Part shown: one piece after another, positions 10,857 to 22,091 of the stretch
How the letters are laid out: each line of letters starts with the position of its first letter
Numbering within the stretch: position 1 is the stretch's first letter
Assembly: GCA_023014485.1 (NCBI GenBank)
Contig: JAJOZX010000938.1
Span: forward strand, 113,501-177,500
Reading direction: 5' to 3'
DNA length: 64,000 bases
Source: Bathynomus jamesi
Lineage: Eukaryota; Arthropoda; Malacostraca; Isopoda; Cirolanidae
Translations under genes and position numbers: made by a program
The notes under the pieces: model-generated
The model's database searches: none
Told to the model about the DNA's origin: nothing
The model's input: only the letters and a program-made list of their open reading frames with translations

Positions 10857-11779
10857 GATCTACGAAAAAATAGTCATGCTAAAATAGCCTTAAAAATAAT
10901 GGAATTAAAGAATAGTAATTAAAATGTCTCTTTTCTTTTCTCGTCTTTACTACCTTCTCGACCTTTCTCGTGCCTTTCTCGTCCGAGCTATTTCTTTCTG
11001 CCTTCTCAACCTAATCCATTAGGAAGCAAGATTTTGTTAATGAATTAAGAAAGACGAAGGAAGGAAGGATAGGAAGAAAATTTGGTGCTTAAATGAAAAA
11101 AATATTTATCACAACTTCATTTGTTTAGTTTTATTGGTTTCGCTTTTGAATTCCTTATATGCGGGTCAGTGACGATTCTCACCCTCCACTGACTCTTTAC
11201 TAGTTCAATAACAGACCGAATCTTTTTTCTAAATAAGAACTTAAGAACTTAAACTACGAAGGAACTCCCGTTTAAAGCAAACAAATAAGGAATTAATTTA
11301 ATTCCTTATAATTTTAAGTGCCAGTGCCAGTGACGCTTGTCAGTTTTGTGCTCCGTCTTACTATCAAATTAACAGGGTTTAAAGTCAGTGAACTGGTATG
11401 TTACCTATACAATAAAATTTGTAAATGTGCCAAGATTACCCAATTACAATCTTATTAGATGGTCCACAATACTTAATTAATAATAATACATATAATATAT
11501 CCTCAAAATTTTCTAGCGACATCCGGCACTACCTGCTTAGACCTATGAGGTATGAAACAGTGACCTTGAAATAGCGGGCATACGAACGAACGAGCGAGTG
11601 AGCCCTTTAAAATTACGAACGAATGAACGAACGAAACGAATGAACGAGTGAATTTTAACTACATAAACTGTTCAAAATATTTTCAAAAGGCCAGGTAAAG
11701 GCTCTGAAATCTTAAATGAAAGACCAAGCAAATAAATAGGTTATATTACTTTAGATATATTTACAAACTTACACGCTTA
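10857..11779. other. no gene; (GAAC)n-like simple repeat at 11577-11651
   Basis: Degenerate CGAA/CGAAT tetranucleotide repeats around 11.6 kb; the rest is AT-rich without coding signal. Confidence 0.6.
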
Positions 11780-12085
11780 CATGATTTAAAGGGACAAGGA
11801 GTGGGCACTCCTTTTAGCATCCCCATCCCGTTCCCTTCTCCCGCCCTACCCACACCATATACACTGCGAATCTTCCGTTTAATAGTAAAAGTTTTGACGG
11901 TGATCGCGGGAAATGTATGTTTTATTACGGTATAATCGTACAGTGACTTCGCGTGTATACTTTTTGTGTCATAGTTAGTAATAGTTACAAAACTAATGTG
12001 AAAAGATGCCTGAGCATCGAACCGTTGGTATCCCAAGCATAATTTAAAGGGACGAGAAGTGGGACCCCTTTCGGCGTTCCCCCCC
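11780..12085. repeat. direct repeat pair in LINE 5' region
   Basis: The phrase ATTTAAAGGGAC..G.AGTGGG, followed by C-rich DNA, occurs at 11780-11827 and again at 12037-12085, just upstream of LINE ORF1. This could be a repeated 5' UTR or promoter monomer of the LINE. Confidence 0.5.
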
Positions 12086-12144
12086 ATCTCCACCCCCAAC
12101 CACCCCCCACCAGCTACGCTCCCCCGCAGGCCGTTACAAATACA

Positions 12145-13150
12145 ATGGGGTCGTCTGCTGTAAATCTTGTAGAAAATCCATTGTTATGTTCTATATTTGA
12201 CAAAGTAGATCATATTAGGTCAGACCTTCTTGTATCTGTCTGTCATGATTTTTATGATTCAGAACAAATAGAATATGCGAAGGTACAATTAAACACCCTG
12301 TTCAGTGCTACCCTCCCAACTCGTAGAGGTAATTCTAGAAACGAGAATACCCTGAAAGACATTATAAATAAAGTGTCGTCCCACCGGGATAATGAGAACA
12401 ATATTACCTTTTACGTTACTAACTTCAATAGAATACCGGTAATCTCTATGGGTAACGTAGACGTCTCGGTGCTCCTCAAACAGTATAATGAGGTACAAAA
12501 GTCGATAGTTGAACTGAAACACCAACACGTGGTGTCAAATCAGAAAAACGCGATTTCGCTAGAACAATTCCGGTCAGAGTTAGATGCGTTGAAAGAGACG
12601 CTCCTCCCAAAGCACAGTTACTCGGAAGTAGTTCAGCAAGCCAGATCTCCAAGAAGCGCGTCCGACAGCGAGGGAAACGAAATCCCCGCCTCCAACTCCC
12701 CCATGAAGGTGGGATGAAAACGCAGCATGCAGGGGTAGCGGTCAACCCCCATCCCGTTCAGGAAAGAACCCCTGCTCCCGATTTCACAATGAGGAACAGG
12801 GACGGCCCACTGCCGAAAGACGAGGCATCATTGCCCTCTTCCCTGCCTCTCACTGCAGAGGAGAGGTGTTCGATTACGCCTCGCTCGGTGCACAGTTCCC
12901 TCCCCCTCCCACCGAAGAGTAAGGGAGGGGCCTCCTATCCCCCAAAGGTTGTGCCACCCATCCCCCAGGCAGGAGAACCCTGCCTCAGGGAGATCGAGGG
13001 AGGAGGACGACGGGTGGGTAACTGTTAACAGGCGCCCTCCCCGAAGGTTTCCCGATGGGGAATCTCACCCTCTTTGTGTCGCGAATTCAGCTCTCGAACG
13101 AGGCAAGCGATATTCGACGCATGATGGAAGAAGTCATTGGTGGACACAGT
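12145..13150 (+). pseudogene. LINE ORF1-like protein
   Basis: The ATG at 12145 opens a 190-codon frame ending at 12717; shifted frames carry on through a Pro-rich segment to EEDDGWVTVNRRPPRR near 12990-13035. The basic/Pro-rich tail and position before an endonuclease-RT ORF fit an ORF1 nucleic-acid-binding protein, but no RRM or zinc knuckle is evident. At least two frameshifts are present (near 12715 and 12960). Confidence 0.6.
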
Positions 13151-13217
13151 ATATTGATAGTTAATAAACTAAACACGAAATCTTCGTATTACTGTATAAC
13201 TCATTTAAAGTAATAAT

Positions 13218-13390
13218 TAAAGGTGCAAACGCGCAATTTAGGGCATATCATACTTTTCCGAGTTCGAATTTCAATCTGGCCAGTATGTATTTTTATGTAA
13301 AATTTAATTCTAAGAGGGGTTTCTTTTCTGCAACTTTTCCCAAAAATCGCGTTATCATGTTTAAAATTGCGGTTTTCTATGTTGAAATAC
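13218..13390. repeat. left TIR of the nested transposon
   Basis: Imperfect inverted partner of 15081-15264. Confidence 0.75.
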
Positions 13391-13583
13391 CATATATTCA
13401 ATCGAACACAACCTCATATTTTTAACCCTTTGTAGTGATTTGTTGCCATTTAAACACATTAACTTTGCTGAACTCTTACACAGGTTTAATCCATACATAC
13501 ATACATAAGAAAAAAAATCTACTCCATTTGAATCTTTGTAACCATTTGGACGCAGAAGGCGAAGTTCAACATTCTCTCAATAG

Positions 13584-14972
13584 ATGATCTCTGGGAAGAA
13601 GATCTCTGGGATATTCTTTAATGGCAAGCAGGATAGGAACACAAAGGTGTTGAAATATGACGAAGTGACAGGGAGATTTCATCCTGGCAAAGTGATCGAG
13701 GAACATTACGCTATCACGTGGGAGCCTCAAGGAAAGTACCTCTTCCGTTTCACTCCCGAGGAACCTGAGGGAGGAGAAAAGCCTGCTCATAAGATCGCTC
13801 TGGGCCTGCATGAGTGGCTTCTGGATCACTGAGCTGACGAGAGCCTTGCAATGATTGGAGGAGACTCTACCAACACCACCACGGGGTGGTCTGGAGGCGC
13901 CATAGCCCTATTGGAGAAGATGCTGGGTCGCAAGTGCCATTGGATGATCTGTCAGCTCTATGTGAACGAGCTCCCCCTGAGGCACTTAATCATCAAGCTG
14001 GACGGCCCTGTAACTCCCCGGTCAGGCTTCAGTGGGCCTATTGGAAAACTTCTTGAGAAAGTGAATGAACTTGAGGTCAACTTCAACTTCAAACCAGTAG
14101 AGATAGTCAAATCTCTCTCCACAGACCAGCACAACTGCTATCTTCTGATCAAAGCCATCAAGTCTGGAAGTCTCAGTCCACAGTTGGCTGGTCTCAAGTG
14201 TGGACCTCTGAACCAATCCAGGTGGCTCACTACTGCACAGGCCATCTTGCTGTTGTGGATGAGGGAGCGCGGACTGAAGGGGGAGGTGTTGAGGAGGCTC
14301 GAGGTCCTCGTGAAGTTCTGCCTTAACTTCTACTTGAAAATGTACTCCGACATCAAAGTGAAGCACCACATCAAATTTGGTCCTGCACACGTTTTATCAA
14401 GCCTGAGGCTGCTGAGGAACCAGACTACCGAGGTCAGGAACATCATTTCTGCTGCAGTAATAAGAGGAGCTTACCACGCACATCCTGAGAACATCCTGGC
14501 TTCATTCCTGTGCAGTGAGGATGAGCATCAGAGAGTTTTTGCTGTGAGCCAGATAGAGAGGATCAGAGAAGGAAGAGACTTTGGTGATACGACAGTGAGG
14601 CCCCATAAAAATCCCAAAGTCAATCTGCAAGCCACTTCACCTGAGGATCTCATCAACTGGGAATTAGAGAATATTTACGAGCCTATTTTCATCTGCAAGA
14701 TGACCTTCACTGAGCTCGAGGATCTCAAGAAAACTCCGCTCAAAGTGGACGCTTTCTCTGTTCATACTCAGTCCTGCGAGAGAGCTGTACAGGAAGTCTC
14801 AACTGCTTCCCAAGCTGTGTACGGTCACAAGAGGAGAGATGGGTGGGTGAGAGCCAGGATAGACCATCGAGAAATGTTCCCAGTGCAGCCGCACCTATTC
14901 TTTGAAGAAAAACTTAAAATTCTTAAGTTTTACGTGAAATCTAAACATTTTTTCAGCACCCAGAGGTGTTGA
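13584..14972 (+). pseudogene. orphan transposase-like protein ending in RARI
   Basis: One frame runs from 13584 to TGA at 14970, broken only by an in-frame TGA at 13830. It shows HYAITWEPQGKYLFRFTPE, IGGDSTNTTTGWSGG, NELPLRHLI, KLDGPVTPRSGFSGPIGK, SLSTDQHNCYLL, SRWLTTAQAILLLW, AHPENILASFL, CERAVQEVS and DGWVRARID. The series matches, from memory, a multicopy uncharacterised family of cnidarians, insects and molluscs. A role as transposase is inferred from the inverted repeats around it. A stop lies directly before the first ATG, so the N-terminus may be lost. Confidence 0.72.
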
Positions 14973-15080
14973 AACACGCAAGAAAGCAAGGATGAGGTCA
15001 GAAAAGCAGCTTTTAGACTAAATCATATGCAGAACAGCTGCGCGCTTTGGTTTGGGTGCCCTGAGGCTGCGTTAGGCAGC

Positions 15081-15264
15081 CTTCAAACCAGAAAATCGCG
15101 ATTTTGACCATGAAAATGAGATTTTTCGGAAAAGTTGCAAATAATAAACCCATCTTAGAATTAATTTTTACATAGGAATACATAGTAGCCACTTTGTTTT
15201 TCCAAAATTTCAACCCTGAACCCAGAGAATGATATGCCTAAATTGCGCATTTCAACCCGTATAA
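15081..15264. repeat. right TIR of the nested transposon
   Basis: Inverted partner of 13218-13390. Confidence 0.75.
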
Positions 15265-15340
15265 TATGAGTCAATGGTGGCCAGACGGTATTATTATTAA
15301 GGAGTTTATTCACTTGTCCAGGAGATTTGATAACAGGCAA

Positions 15341-15380
<40 letters not shown>
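15341..15380. repeat. (AAT)n microsatellite
   Basis: About 13 AAT units upstream of LINE ORF2. Confidence 0.95.
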
Positions 15381-15459
15381 GGCGCCCTAACGGTAATGCC
15401 TGAAAGTTGTAGTGTGTAAAATATTAATAATATTACTAATAATAAATTCTCTATCAGCC

Positions 15460-18263
15460 ATGACGGATAACTTGTTGAAAATAGTCTCATATAATGTAAG
15501 GTCAGTGAGGAATTCAACTGTAGATGTTCATAAAATCTGCGACAGTGAAGATCTGATACTCCTGCAGGAGCACTGGCTACCTAAGCAAGAGCTAAAATTC
15601 CTCTCTACCATCCATGATGACTTTATGTACCATGCGTCATCAGCAGTAGACTTGTCAGATGAATTAATGTACGGTAGGCCTTTTGGTGGTGTTGCTTTCT
15701 TAATAAGGAAAAATTTGTCAAAACATATAAAATTTTTAACAAGCGATAATGTAAGGTTGTTAGGCATTGAATTACAAGTGAACAATGATTGCATATTAAT
15801 TGTAAACTGCTATTTACCATATAACAACGGCAGTAATCTAGATGAAGACATTGATTTGCTGTACAAAATTAAGTCATTATCAGATAACCCCAAATATTCT
15901 CACTGTATAATAATGGGGGACTTTAACGCACATGTGAACTCGGAATTCTTTGTAGAATTGGGTAAAATGTGCGAGTCGGCCAATTTAAGTATAAGTGATA
16001 TAGATGTATTAGGGGTAGCCAGTGGTAATTTTACATACGTTAGTGATATTAGTGGTACCACCAGGTGGATTGATCATTGTCTCACTAGTAATAATCTAAA
16101 GGATCGAATTGTTAGAGTTCATATTCTGCATGATTTCCTTCTTTCTGATCATAGACCATTAGAAATTTTAATTAACGTTACCAATTTATGCGCAACACGA
16201 CTTAACAAGAACTCAATATGTAAGAATAATAGCGTCGATTGGTCCAATGTTACGATGCAGCAGAGAAGAGAATACAAAGATAGAGCAAGTCACCTCTTTA
16301 ATAATTTAGAAATTTTGCACCTTGCCTGTAATAATCCTTGCTCAAATGATTCTCACTGTAAACTCAGAGATAGGTATTATAGTAAGATAATATCCCTGTT
16401 AAGAGAAGCAGGAAGCCCCCTGATTAAATCGTACAACTATCATACTAAGATTATTCCTGGATGGAATGATTTTATTGTTCCCCTGAAGAGGGGATCGAAA
16501 GACGCATATGATTTGTGGTGCTTTCATGGTACATCCAGATTAGGACCAGTATACTTGAATATGTGTAGAAGTCGGGGTCAGTATAAGGCGGCCATAAGGC
16601 GATGTAAACAGGAAGAAGAGTCTATTCGAGCATCAAAAGCCTGTGAAGCTCGCATAAATAATGATAATAAAAATTTTTGGAAATTTGTTAAGAATCAAAC
16701 GGGTGTCAAAAATGTCCTCCCTCCGACAATCGATGGGGTGTCGGGGGAGGATGAAATTGCAAAGCTGTGGAAAAACCACTATCCTAACATTCTTAACAGT
16801 GTGAGTAGGGATAATCTTAAGATAGATTGCAGCGAAACGAGTGTGGGAGGGACAAGGGAAAATACTTTGATATCATTTTCTGAAGTAAAGAGGTTAATTA
16901 AAGAGTTAAAGACTGGTTCTGCGTCAGGGGTAGATGACTTATCGAATGAGCACTTAAAATATGCAAATGACGTAGTATGTCTGCATATATCATTGCTCCT
17001 ATCAGCCGTGCTGGCTCATAGCTATATCCCTGCAGAGTTCATGAGGGTATATATCTTGCCCCTGGTCAAAAATAAGTACGGAGACATTCTGTTTAGCAAT
17101 AATTACAGGCCTATTGCTGTCGCTTCCTGCTTCTCGAAACTACTAGAAAAACTCTTGTTACGCCGATTAAATGATCTCCTATGGACATCACCCAATCAGT
17201 TTGGCTTTAAAAGGTCCCACTCAACTGACCTGTGTATCTATGTACTTAAAGAAACAGTATCTAAATACATTGACAGTAATTCAACTATTTATAGCTGTTT
17301 CCTAGATATAAGTAAGGCATATGGTAGGGTGAACCACAATATTTTTTTGAAAAACTAGAAGACAGGAAGGTTCCCATGAATCCCATGTACATATTAAATT
17401 TATTGAAATTTTGGTATTCCCACCAATCTTTCACTTTTAGGTGGGGCAATGTACTATCCGAGTGTTTTGGCTCCTCTTGCGGGGTGAGACAAGGCTCCTT
17501 GCTCTCCCCTATGCTGTTTAATGTATATATCGACAGATTAATTGCTTCACTTAATGAGGCAAAAGTGGGATGTTGTATAGATAACACAAGGATAAATAAC
17601 TTAGTTTATGCCGATGATATGGTGTTAATAAGTCCCTCTGTTGAAGGTCTGGATCGGTTACTAAAAGTCTGCGAAGTGTGTTTGCAGAAACATGATATTC
17701 TTTTCAATGTTACAAACACTAAGGTTATGCAGTTTCATCCGAAAAGCTGTAATCAGCCAGCTGATATAATGTTTAAAATGAATGGTGAAGTAATTGAAGA
17801 AGTACAAGAGTTTAAGTATTTGGGTCAAACTATTACCAGCTCCTTGAGTGATGACTCGGATATAAGAAAACAATCACGAAGTCTGTGTGCTAAAGCGAAT
17901 ATGACCATAAGGAACTTTCGATTCTGTACAAGTGAAGCTAAAGACACTCTCTTTCGTACTCTCTGCAGTAATATATACGGAGAGCAACTGTGGGTGAATT
18001 ATAAAAAAGGTTTTGGCAGAACTCTAAATTTGCTGTACAACAGGTCTTTTAGACTCTTACAAAAATTACCCCCGAGATGCTCAGCTTCGCAAATGTTTGC
18101 TACCCGCAATGTCCCAAGCTTACCGGAGGTAACAAGACGTGCTCAACACAGTCTGATGCAAAGAATTAAAAAATCAACCAACCCGATCATCCAAGCTATC
18201 CATGAGTCCTACCATTTATCTTTTAAGCTATGGACGTCTTCGAACGAAAACGTCTGTCTGTAG
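15460..18263 (+). pseudogene. LINE ORF2: AP-endonuclease and reverse transcriptase
   Basis: The ATG at 15460 is followed by an endonuclease domain (VSYNVRSVRN, LLQEHWL, MGDFNAHVNS, LLSDHRPLE) and a reverse transcriptase (NNYRPIAVASCFSKLLEK, FLDISKAYGRVNH, GVRQGSLLSPMLF, LVYADDMVL). Nicks target DNA and primes reverse transcription there. One base is missing in a T run near 17342, giving a stop at 17356; the frame resumes and ends at 18263. Apart from that base the about 930-residue protein is open, so the copy is young or the lesion is a sequencing error. Confidence 0.88.
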
Positions 18264-18493
18264 CTCCACTTAACTTCGACATTACAGTATTATTTCTAAT
18301 CAATTGTATATATTTCTATCCTTAGTATATGAACTGTCATTGTATTAAAAATATTTGTCATATGGACTATAGTCTGCCAATAAACCTTTTCATTTTCATT
18401 TTCATTTAATTACTTTGTACTTAAACACGTGGGATTTAATAATATGAATTTCAATGCGTTAAAGTATTAAAATAATATATATATATATATATA

Positions 18494-19340
18494 TAAAGAA
18501 CGACGCTTGTGTAGAAGAGCGTTCGTTCCGCACAAGATGAGGAGGGAGAACGAACAAATGAAAAAAGGGTACCACCCTGGAATCGAACACGGGATCATCC
18601 GATTGCCGGTCAGATATGCTATCCACTACACCAAGGATCTCGATCAATCAGAAGTCGTAATTCTCCTACATACGAGCAGAAACCAATGCCCTGAGGGGGC
18701 ACCTTCGCATGCCGTACATATATACATTTTAACTGCAAACAACACACAGTATAATTAATGTAAAGAACGACGCGGAGAACGAACAAATGAAAAATGAGGT
18801 ACCACCAGGGAATCGAACCCGGGATCATTCGATTGCCGGTCAGATATGCTATCCACTACACCATGGACCTCGATCAGTCAGAAGTCGTAATTCTCCTACA
18901 TACGAGCAGAAACCAATGCCCTGAGGGGGCACCTTCGCATGCCGTACATATATACATTTTAACTGCAACCAACACACAGTATAATTAATGTAAAGAACGA
19001 CGCTTGTGTAGAAAAGCGTTCCGCACAAGATGAGGAGGGAGAACGAACAAATGAAAAATGAGGTACCACTCGAGAATCGAACCCGGGATCATCCGATTGC
19101 CGGTCAGATATGCTATCCACTACAGGGCATTGGTTTCTGCTCGTATGTAGGAGAATTACGACTTTTGATTGATCGAGTTCCATGGTGTAGTGGATAGCAT
19201 ATCTGACCGGCAATCGGATGATCCCGGGTTCGATTCCCGGGTGGTACCTCATTTTTCATTTGTTCGTTCTCCCTCCTCATCTTGTGCGGAACGCTCTTCT
19301 ACACAAGCGTCGTTCTTTACATTAATTATACTGTGTGATG
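18494..19340. repeat. tRNA-derived SINE cluster with inverted last unit
   Basis: Units at about 18496-18762, 18763-19001 and 19002-19123 carry the tRNA-like part on the minus strand; the unit 19124-19340 carries it on the plus strand. On the tRNA strand: A box GTGTAGTGGATAGC and B box GGGTTCGATTCCCGGG, then CATTTGTTCGTTCT and GCGTCGTTCTTTACATTAA. Acceptor arms do not pair and position 33 is not U, so these are SINEs and not working tRNA genes. (TA)n tracts lie on both sides. Confidence 0.75.
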
Positions 19341-19370
19341 TCTGCAGTTAAAATATATATACAGTATATA

Positions 19371-19403
<33 letters not shown>

Positions 19404-19858
19404 GTGTGTGTGTGTATATATATATATATAGTTACAGCGTGAAGAACTCAACATTTATTCACTCTACGGTGCGAGGAAAAATCTTTCATCGGCGCCACAT
19501 CGTAATTTTATGCAAATTTGAATTTACTCTTTAGTCTGGAAGAGAATTTGCATATTTATATTATTGAGATTTTCCTTGTTTGTAATATGTTTGTATGTTG
19601 GTTTATTAGTTTGCGTGCGTGCGTGTGTGTGCGTGCGTGCGTGTGTGTGTGTGGTGTGTGTGTGTGTGTGTGTGTGTGCGTGTGCGTGTGTTGGTTTATT
19701 TGTCTGTGTGTGTGTGTGTGTGTGTGTTGCAAGACGGAAAGCTTTGCGGAGAAGGCTCTTGAACAGTTTCTTAAACTTAAAATAAAAAAGAATAAAAATC
19801 CATAAAAAAAAATTCCGTAAATAAATAACTCAAAATTACACATTTAGGATATAAAGCC

Positions 19859-19889
<31 letters not shown>

Positions 19890-19914
19890 AACTTCTCATG
19901 TAAACAAATATATA
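19341..19914. repeat. microsatellite block: (TA)n, (TG)n, (GA)n
   Basis: (TA)n with a TG run at about 19360-19430, (TG)n/CGTG at 19611-19735 and (GA)n at 19860-19884. The long ORFs over the TG tract are repeat artefacts. Confidence 0.9.
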
Positions 19915-19919
19915 TCTTA

Positions 19920-20310
19920 CCCGAGTCTTACTTGATGTCTTCGAACGAAGGTTCAGAATCGACCTGTGTCGAGTGATTTCCTCCAGAGCAAGTATGGTAG
20001 CCTGGCTATACTCTCTTTGCATTTCTTGAAAAACATGGCACACAACGTGTCTAGCACTGGTGCTGAGTTTTCTCGTGTTTATGAGAGAGACTTAAGTATG
20101 TCCTCTTCCAAGAATTCAAAATCTATTAATAGATTAATTTTCGTACTTGTTCTTGACTAATTTGTCTCTGTCGTTCTTTATAATGTTACCGTGGAATTTC
20201 TCAACATATATAACTCCTTCATTTTTCTTCCTTGTTATAAATGAAAAGTTAAAATCCCCACAAATTAATATATTTGCTGCAGGGGTTTTAAGTGATTTTA
20301 ATGTGCTTTC
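19920..20310 (-). pseudogene. LINE endonuclease fragment
   Basis: The minus strand reads TPAANILICGDFNFSFI, the GDFN block of LINE AP-endonucleases, followed by more degenerate coding text. Frames are broken and no RT follows. Confidence 0.55.
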
Positions 20311-20316
20311 AATTTA

Positions 20317-20317
<1 letters not shown>

Positions 20318-20401
<84 letters not shown>
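20318..20401. repeat. (TA)n microsatellite
   Basis: Long TA array; further TA arrays at 20633-20671 and 21120-21160. Confidence 0.95.
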
Positions 20402-20404
<3 letters not shown>

Positions 20405-20630
20405 TCTCCTGCCCCGAAGGATACATAATATTAAAATCAAGTGTGGTAGTTATTCGATGAATATATTCATACAATATAGTGTTATATTTATCTTTGCATA
20501 GACAATGTTACATTTGGCTTATAATGTCATTTGGCATTAGATTGCATAGAACTGAATTCATATCCATACACTCAATGACCCATGAAAAGAATGTCAGAAA
20601 TGTATTTCATTTGGTAGAGAATACAAGAAG

Positions 20631-20674
<44 letters not shown>

Positions 20675-20995
20675 GGTATATGATAAGAGGACATTTAGAG
20701 TGTCGAGTTTGGCACTAACACTTTCTAATCAATATTATCATATTTGGCGTTAATTAGCACCGTGTGTAGCCGTCAATCATGTAAAAGAGAAAGTCCTCAT
20801 TCGTCGTTATAATGATTCACCATTATGGATTTTCGAAATTAGATATTCATTTACACACTCATTTGACCCCGCATTTCCGCCATCGAATTTGATATTCATC
20901 TTACATACTCTATTGATTCTATTCTTCTAAGAATAAGTGAAGTGAAAAGTGAAAGTCAAAGATATACTGTATATACTGTATATATGTGTGTGTAT
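20402..20995. other. no gene recognised
   Basis: AT-rich sequence with the (TA)n tract at 20633-20671 and no coding signal. Confidence 0.6.
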
Positions 20996-21006
20996 ATATA
21001 TATATA

Positions 21007-21115
21007 TGAAAATTATTTCACGAAGGTAACACGTGAAAAATATTTATCCTGAGGATGTCATTAGACGAAAGCGCTTGAGCACCATTTTGTGTTTCCTTTC
21101 CTTCGTGGTTTTATT

Positions 21116-21120
<5 letters not shown>
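21007..21120. mobile_element. minimal PLE family 2 inverted pair (ends only)
   Basis: 21007-21047 matches the tip of a minus-strand family 2 end (TTATTTCACGAA..GTAACACGTGAAAA), joined directly to a plus-strand end (21048-21120) with a hammerhead core and CTTTCCTTCGTGG. Both arms are cut to their last tens of bases. Confidence 0.65.
21043..21083 (+). ncRNA. hammerhead core without helix I
   Basis: CUGAGGA, stem GUC/GAC, GAAA, palindrome AGCGCU, U, then GAGCACC. The 5' partner of helix I was replaced by the inverted arm, so self-cleavage is unlikely. Confidence 0.55.
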
Positions 21121-21161
<41 letters not shown>

Positions 21162-21259
21162 TATATAGGGTATTTCAAATGTCGGCCCCACAGGGATTTC
21201 CGATTATTTATTATTTTTAATTATTCATTATAATAAAAATTAATAGATAATTTCATATG

Positions 21260-21261
<2 letters not shown>

Positions 21262-21321
<60 letters not shown>
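21262..21321. repeat. (GA)n microsatellite
   Basis: About 30 GA units. Confidence 0.95.
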
Positions 21322-21323
<2 letters not shown>

Positions 21324-21867
21324 TGAGGTTCAAATGATTTTTCAAAAAATTTTAGTTAAATATTTTCGGAATAAGGTTCCATCTTCAATATTTGTTTCAT
21401 TAAAATTAACATTGTCGATAAATTTCTACGAAATATTAATAAAATAGTTATTAAAACTTAAAATAATGAATTTCGTCTGAATTTCATGAAATTCATTGTG
21501 TGTAAAATTGTTGGGAATTATTTTGTTAATTTTATGTTAAATGCAAACGATGGAGTTTATTTATAACAAATTAATAACTTAAATTCAAATTCAAATTTTT
21601 TATGTTCAAAAGTTAGTAGAGAAAGAAAGTACATTTTTCAATATAAAGTACACACAATTTTATATAATACATTTTAAGAACTGCAAAATATGAAGCAATG
21701 GGAATTACTTCTCTCGGCACTCTTTACTTATGCACGATTTATATTAATAATAATAATGAATATAATCTCCTTAATTTAGTGCCGTTCTGAATTATAATAA
21801 GATTAATAGGCACTAAATAATTAATGACGATAAAGTGAAAAGAAAAACTATATACATACAGTAATGA
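21322..21867. other. no gene recognised
   Basis: Very AT-rich spacer up to the PLE family 2 end. Confidence 0.6.
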
Positions 21868-21903
21868 TGCAAATAACCACGAAGGAAAAAGGAAACACAA
21901 AAT

Positions 21904-21945
21904 GGTGCTCAAGCGCTTTCGTCTAATGACATCCTCAGGAACACT
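21904..21945 (-). ncRNA. hammerhead ribozyme motif of PLE family 2
   Basis: Minus strand: GUGUUC, CUGAGGA, GUC/GAC stem with AUUA loop, GAAA, palindrome AGCGCU, U, GAGCAC pairing with GUGUUC (one G-U pair). All core bases present. Confidence 0.75.
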
Positions 21946-22091
21946 GAAATAAATAACAAGTTCGAAACTATATATAGGTCACAAAAAAAATAGAAAAATA
22001 AAAATTGTGGGAGGAGCATACAAATTTATAAGGAAAAGCTACTACAGTTTTAACACTTTGCCCCTCTTGTCTAAATCCGTTCTGAACGAAT

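Larger units (their letters stand above)
13218..15264 (+). mobile_element. DNA transposon with about 175-bp TIRs, nested in the LINE
   Basis: 13218-13390 and 15081-15264 are inverted copies: GCGCAATTTAGG, CATATCAT, TTAATTCTAAGA, GCAACTTTTCC and AAAATTGCG appear in the same order on opposite strands. The single gene inside (13584-14972) belongs to a multicopy orphan family. It separates LINE ORF1 from ORF2, so it landed after the LINE. The exact tips and target duplication could not be fixed. Confidence 0.75.
12145..18408 (+). mobile_element. non-LTR retrotransposon (LINE) with ORF1, ORF2 and TTTTCA-repeat 3' tail
   Basis: ORF1 (12145-13150) and ORF2 (15460-18263) are in order on the plus strand. 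The 3' end has tandem TTTTCA units (18386-18407) in place of poly(A), as in several CR1/L2-like clades. A second transposon, 13218-15264, is inserted between the ORFs. The clade is not assigned. Confidence 0.85.

Noticed and set aside
12289..12745. minus-strand frames
   Set aside because: Shadows of LINE ORF1 on the other strand.
18573..18650. tRNA gene on the minus strand (also at 18800, 19070, 19180, 51940 and 52215)
   Set aside because: A and B boxes are good, but acceptor arms do not pair and the base before the anticodon is not U; the copies share SINE bodies. Treated as SINEs.
19518..19843. frames on both strands over the (TG)n tract
   Set aside because: Cys-Val or His-Thr runs from a microsatellite.
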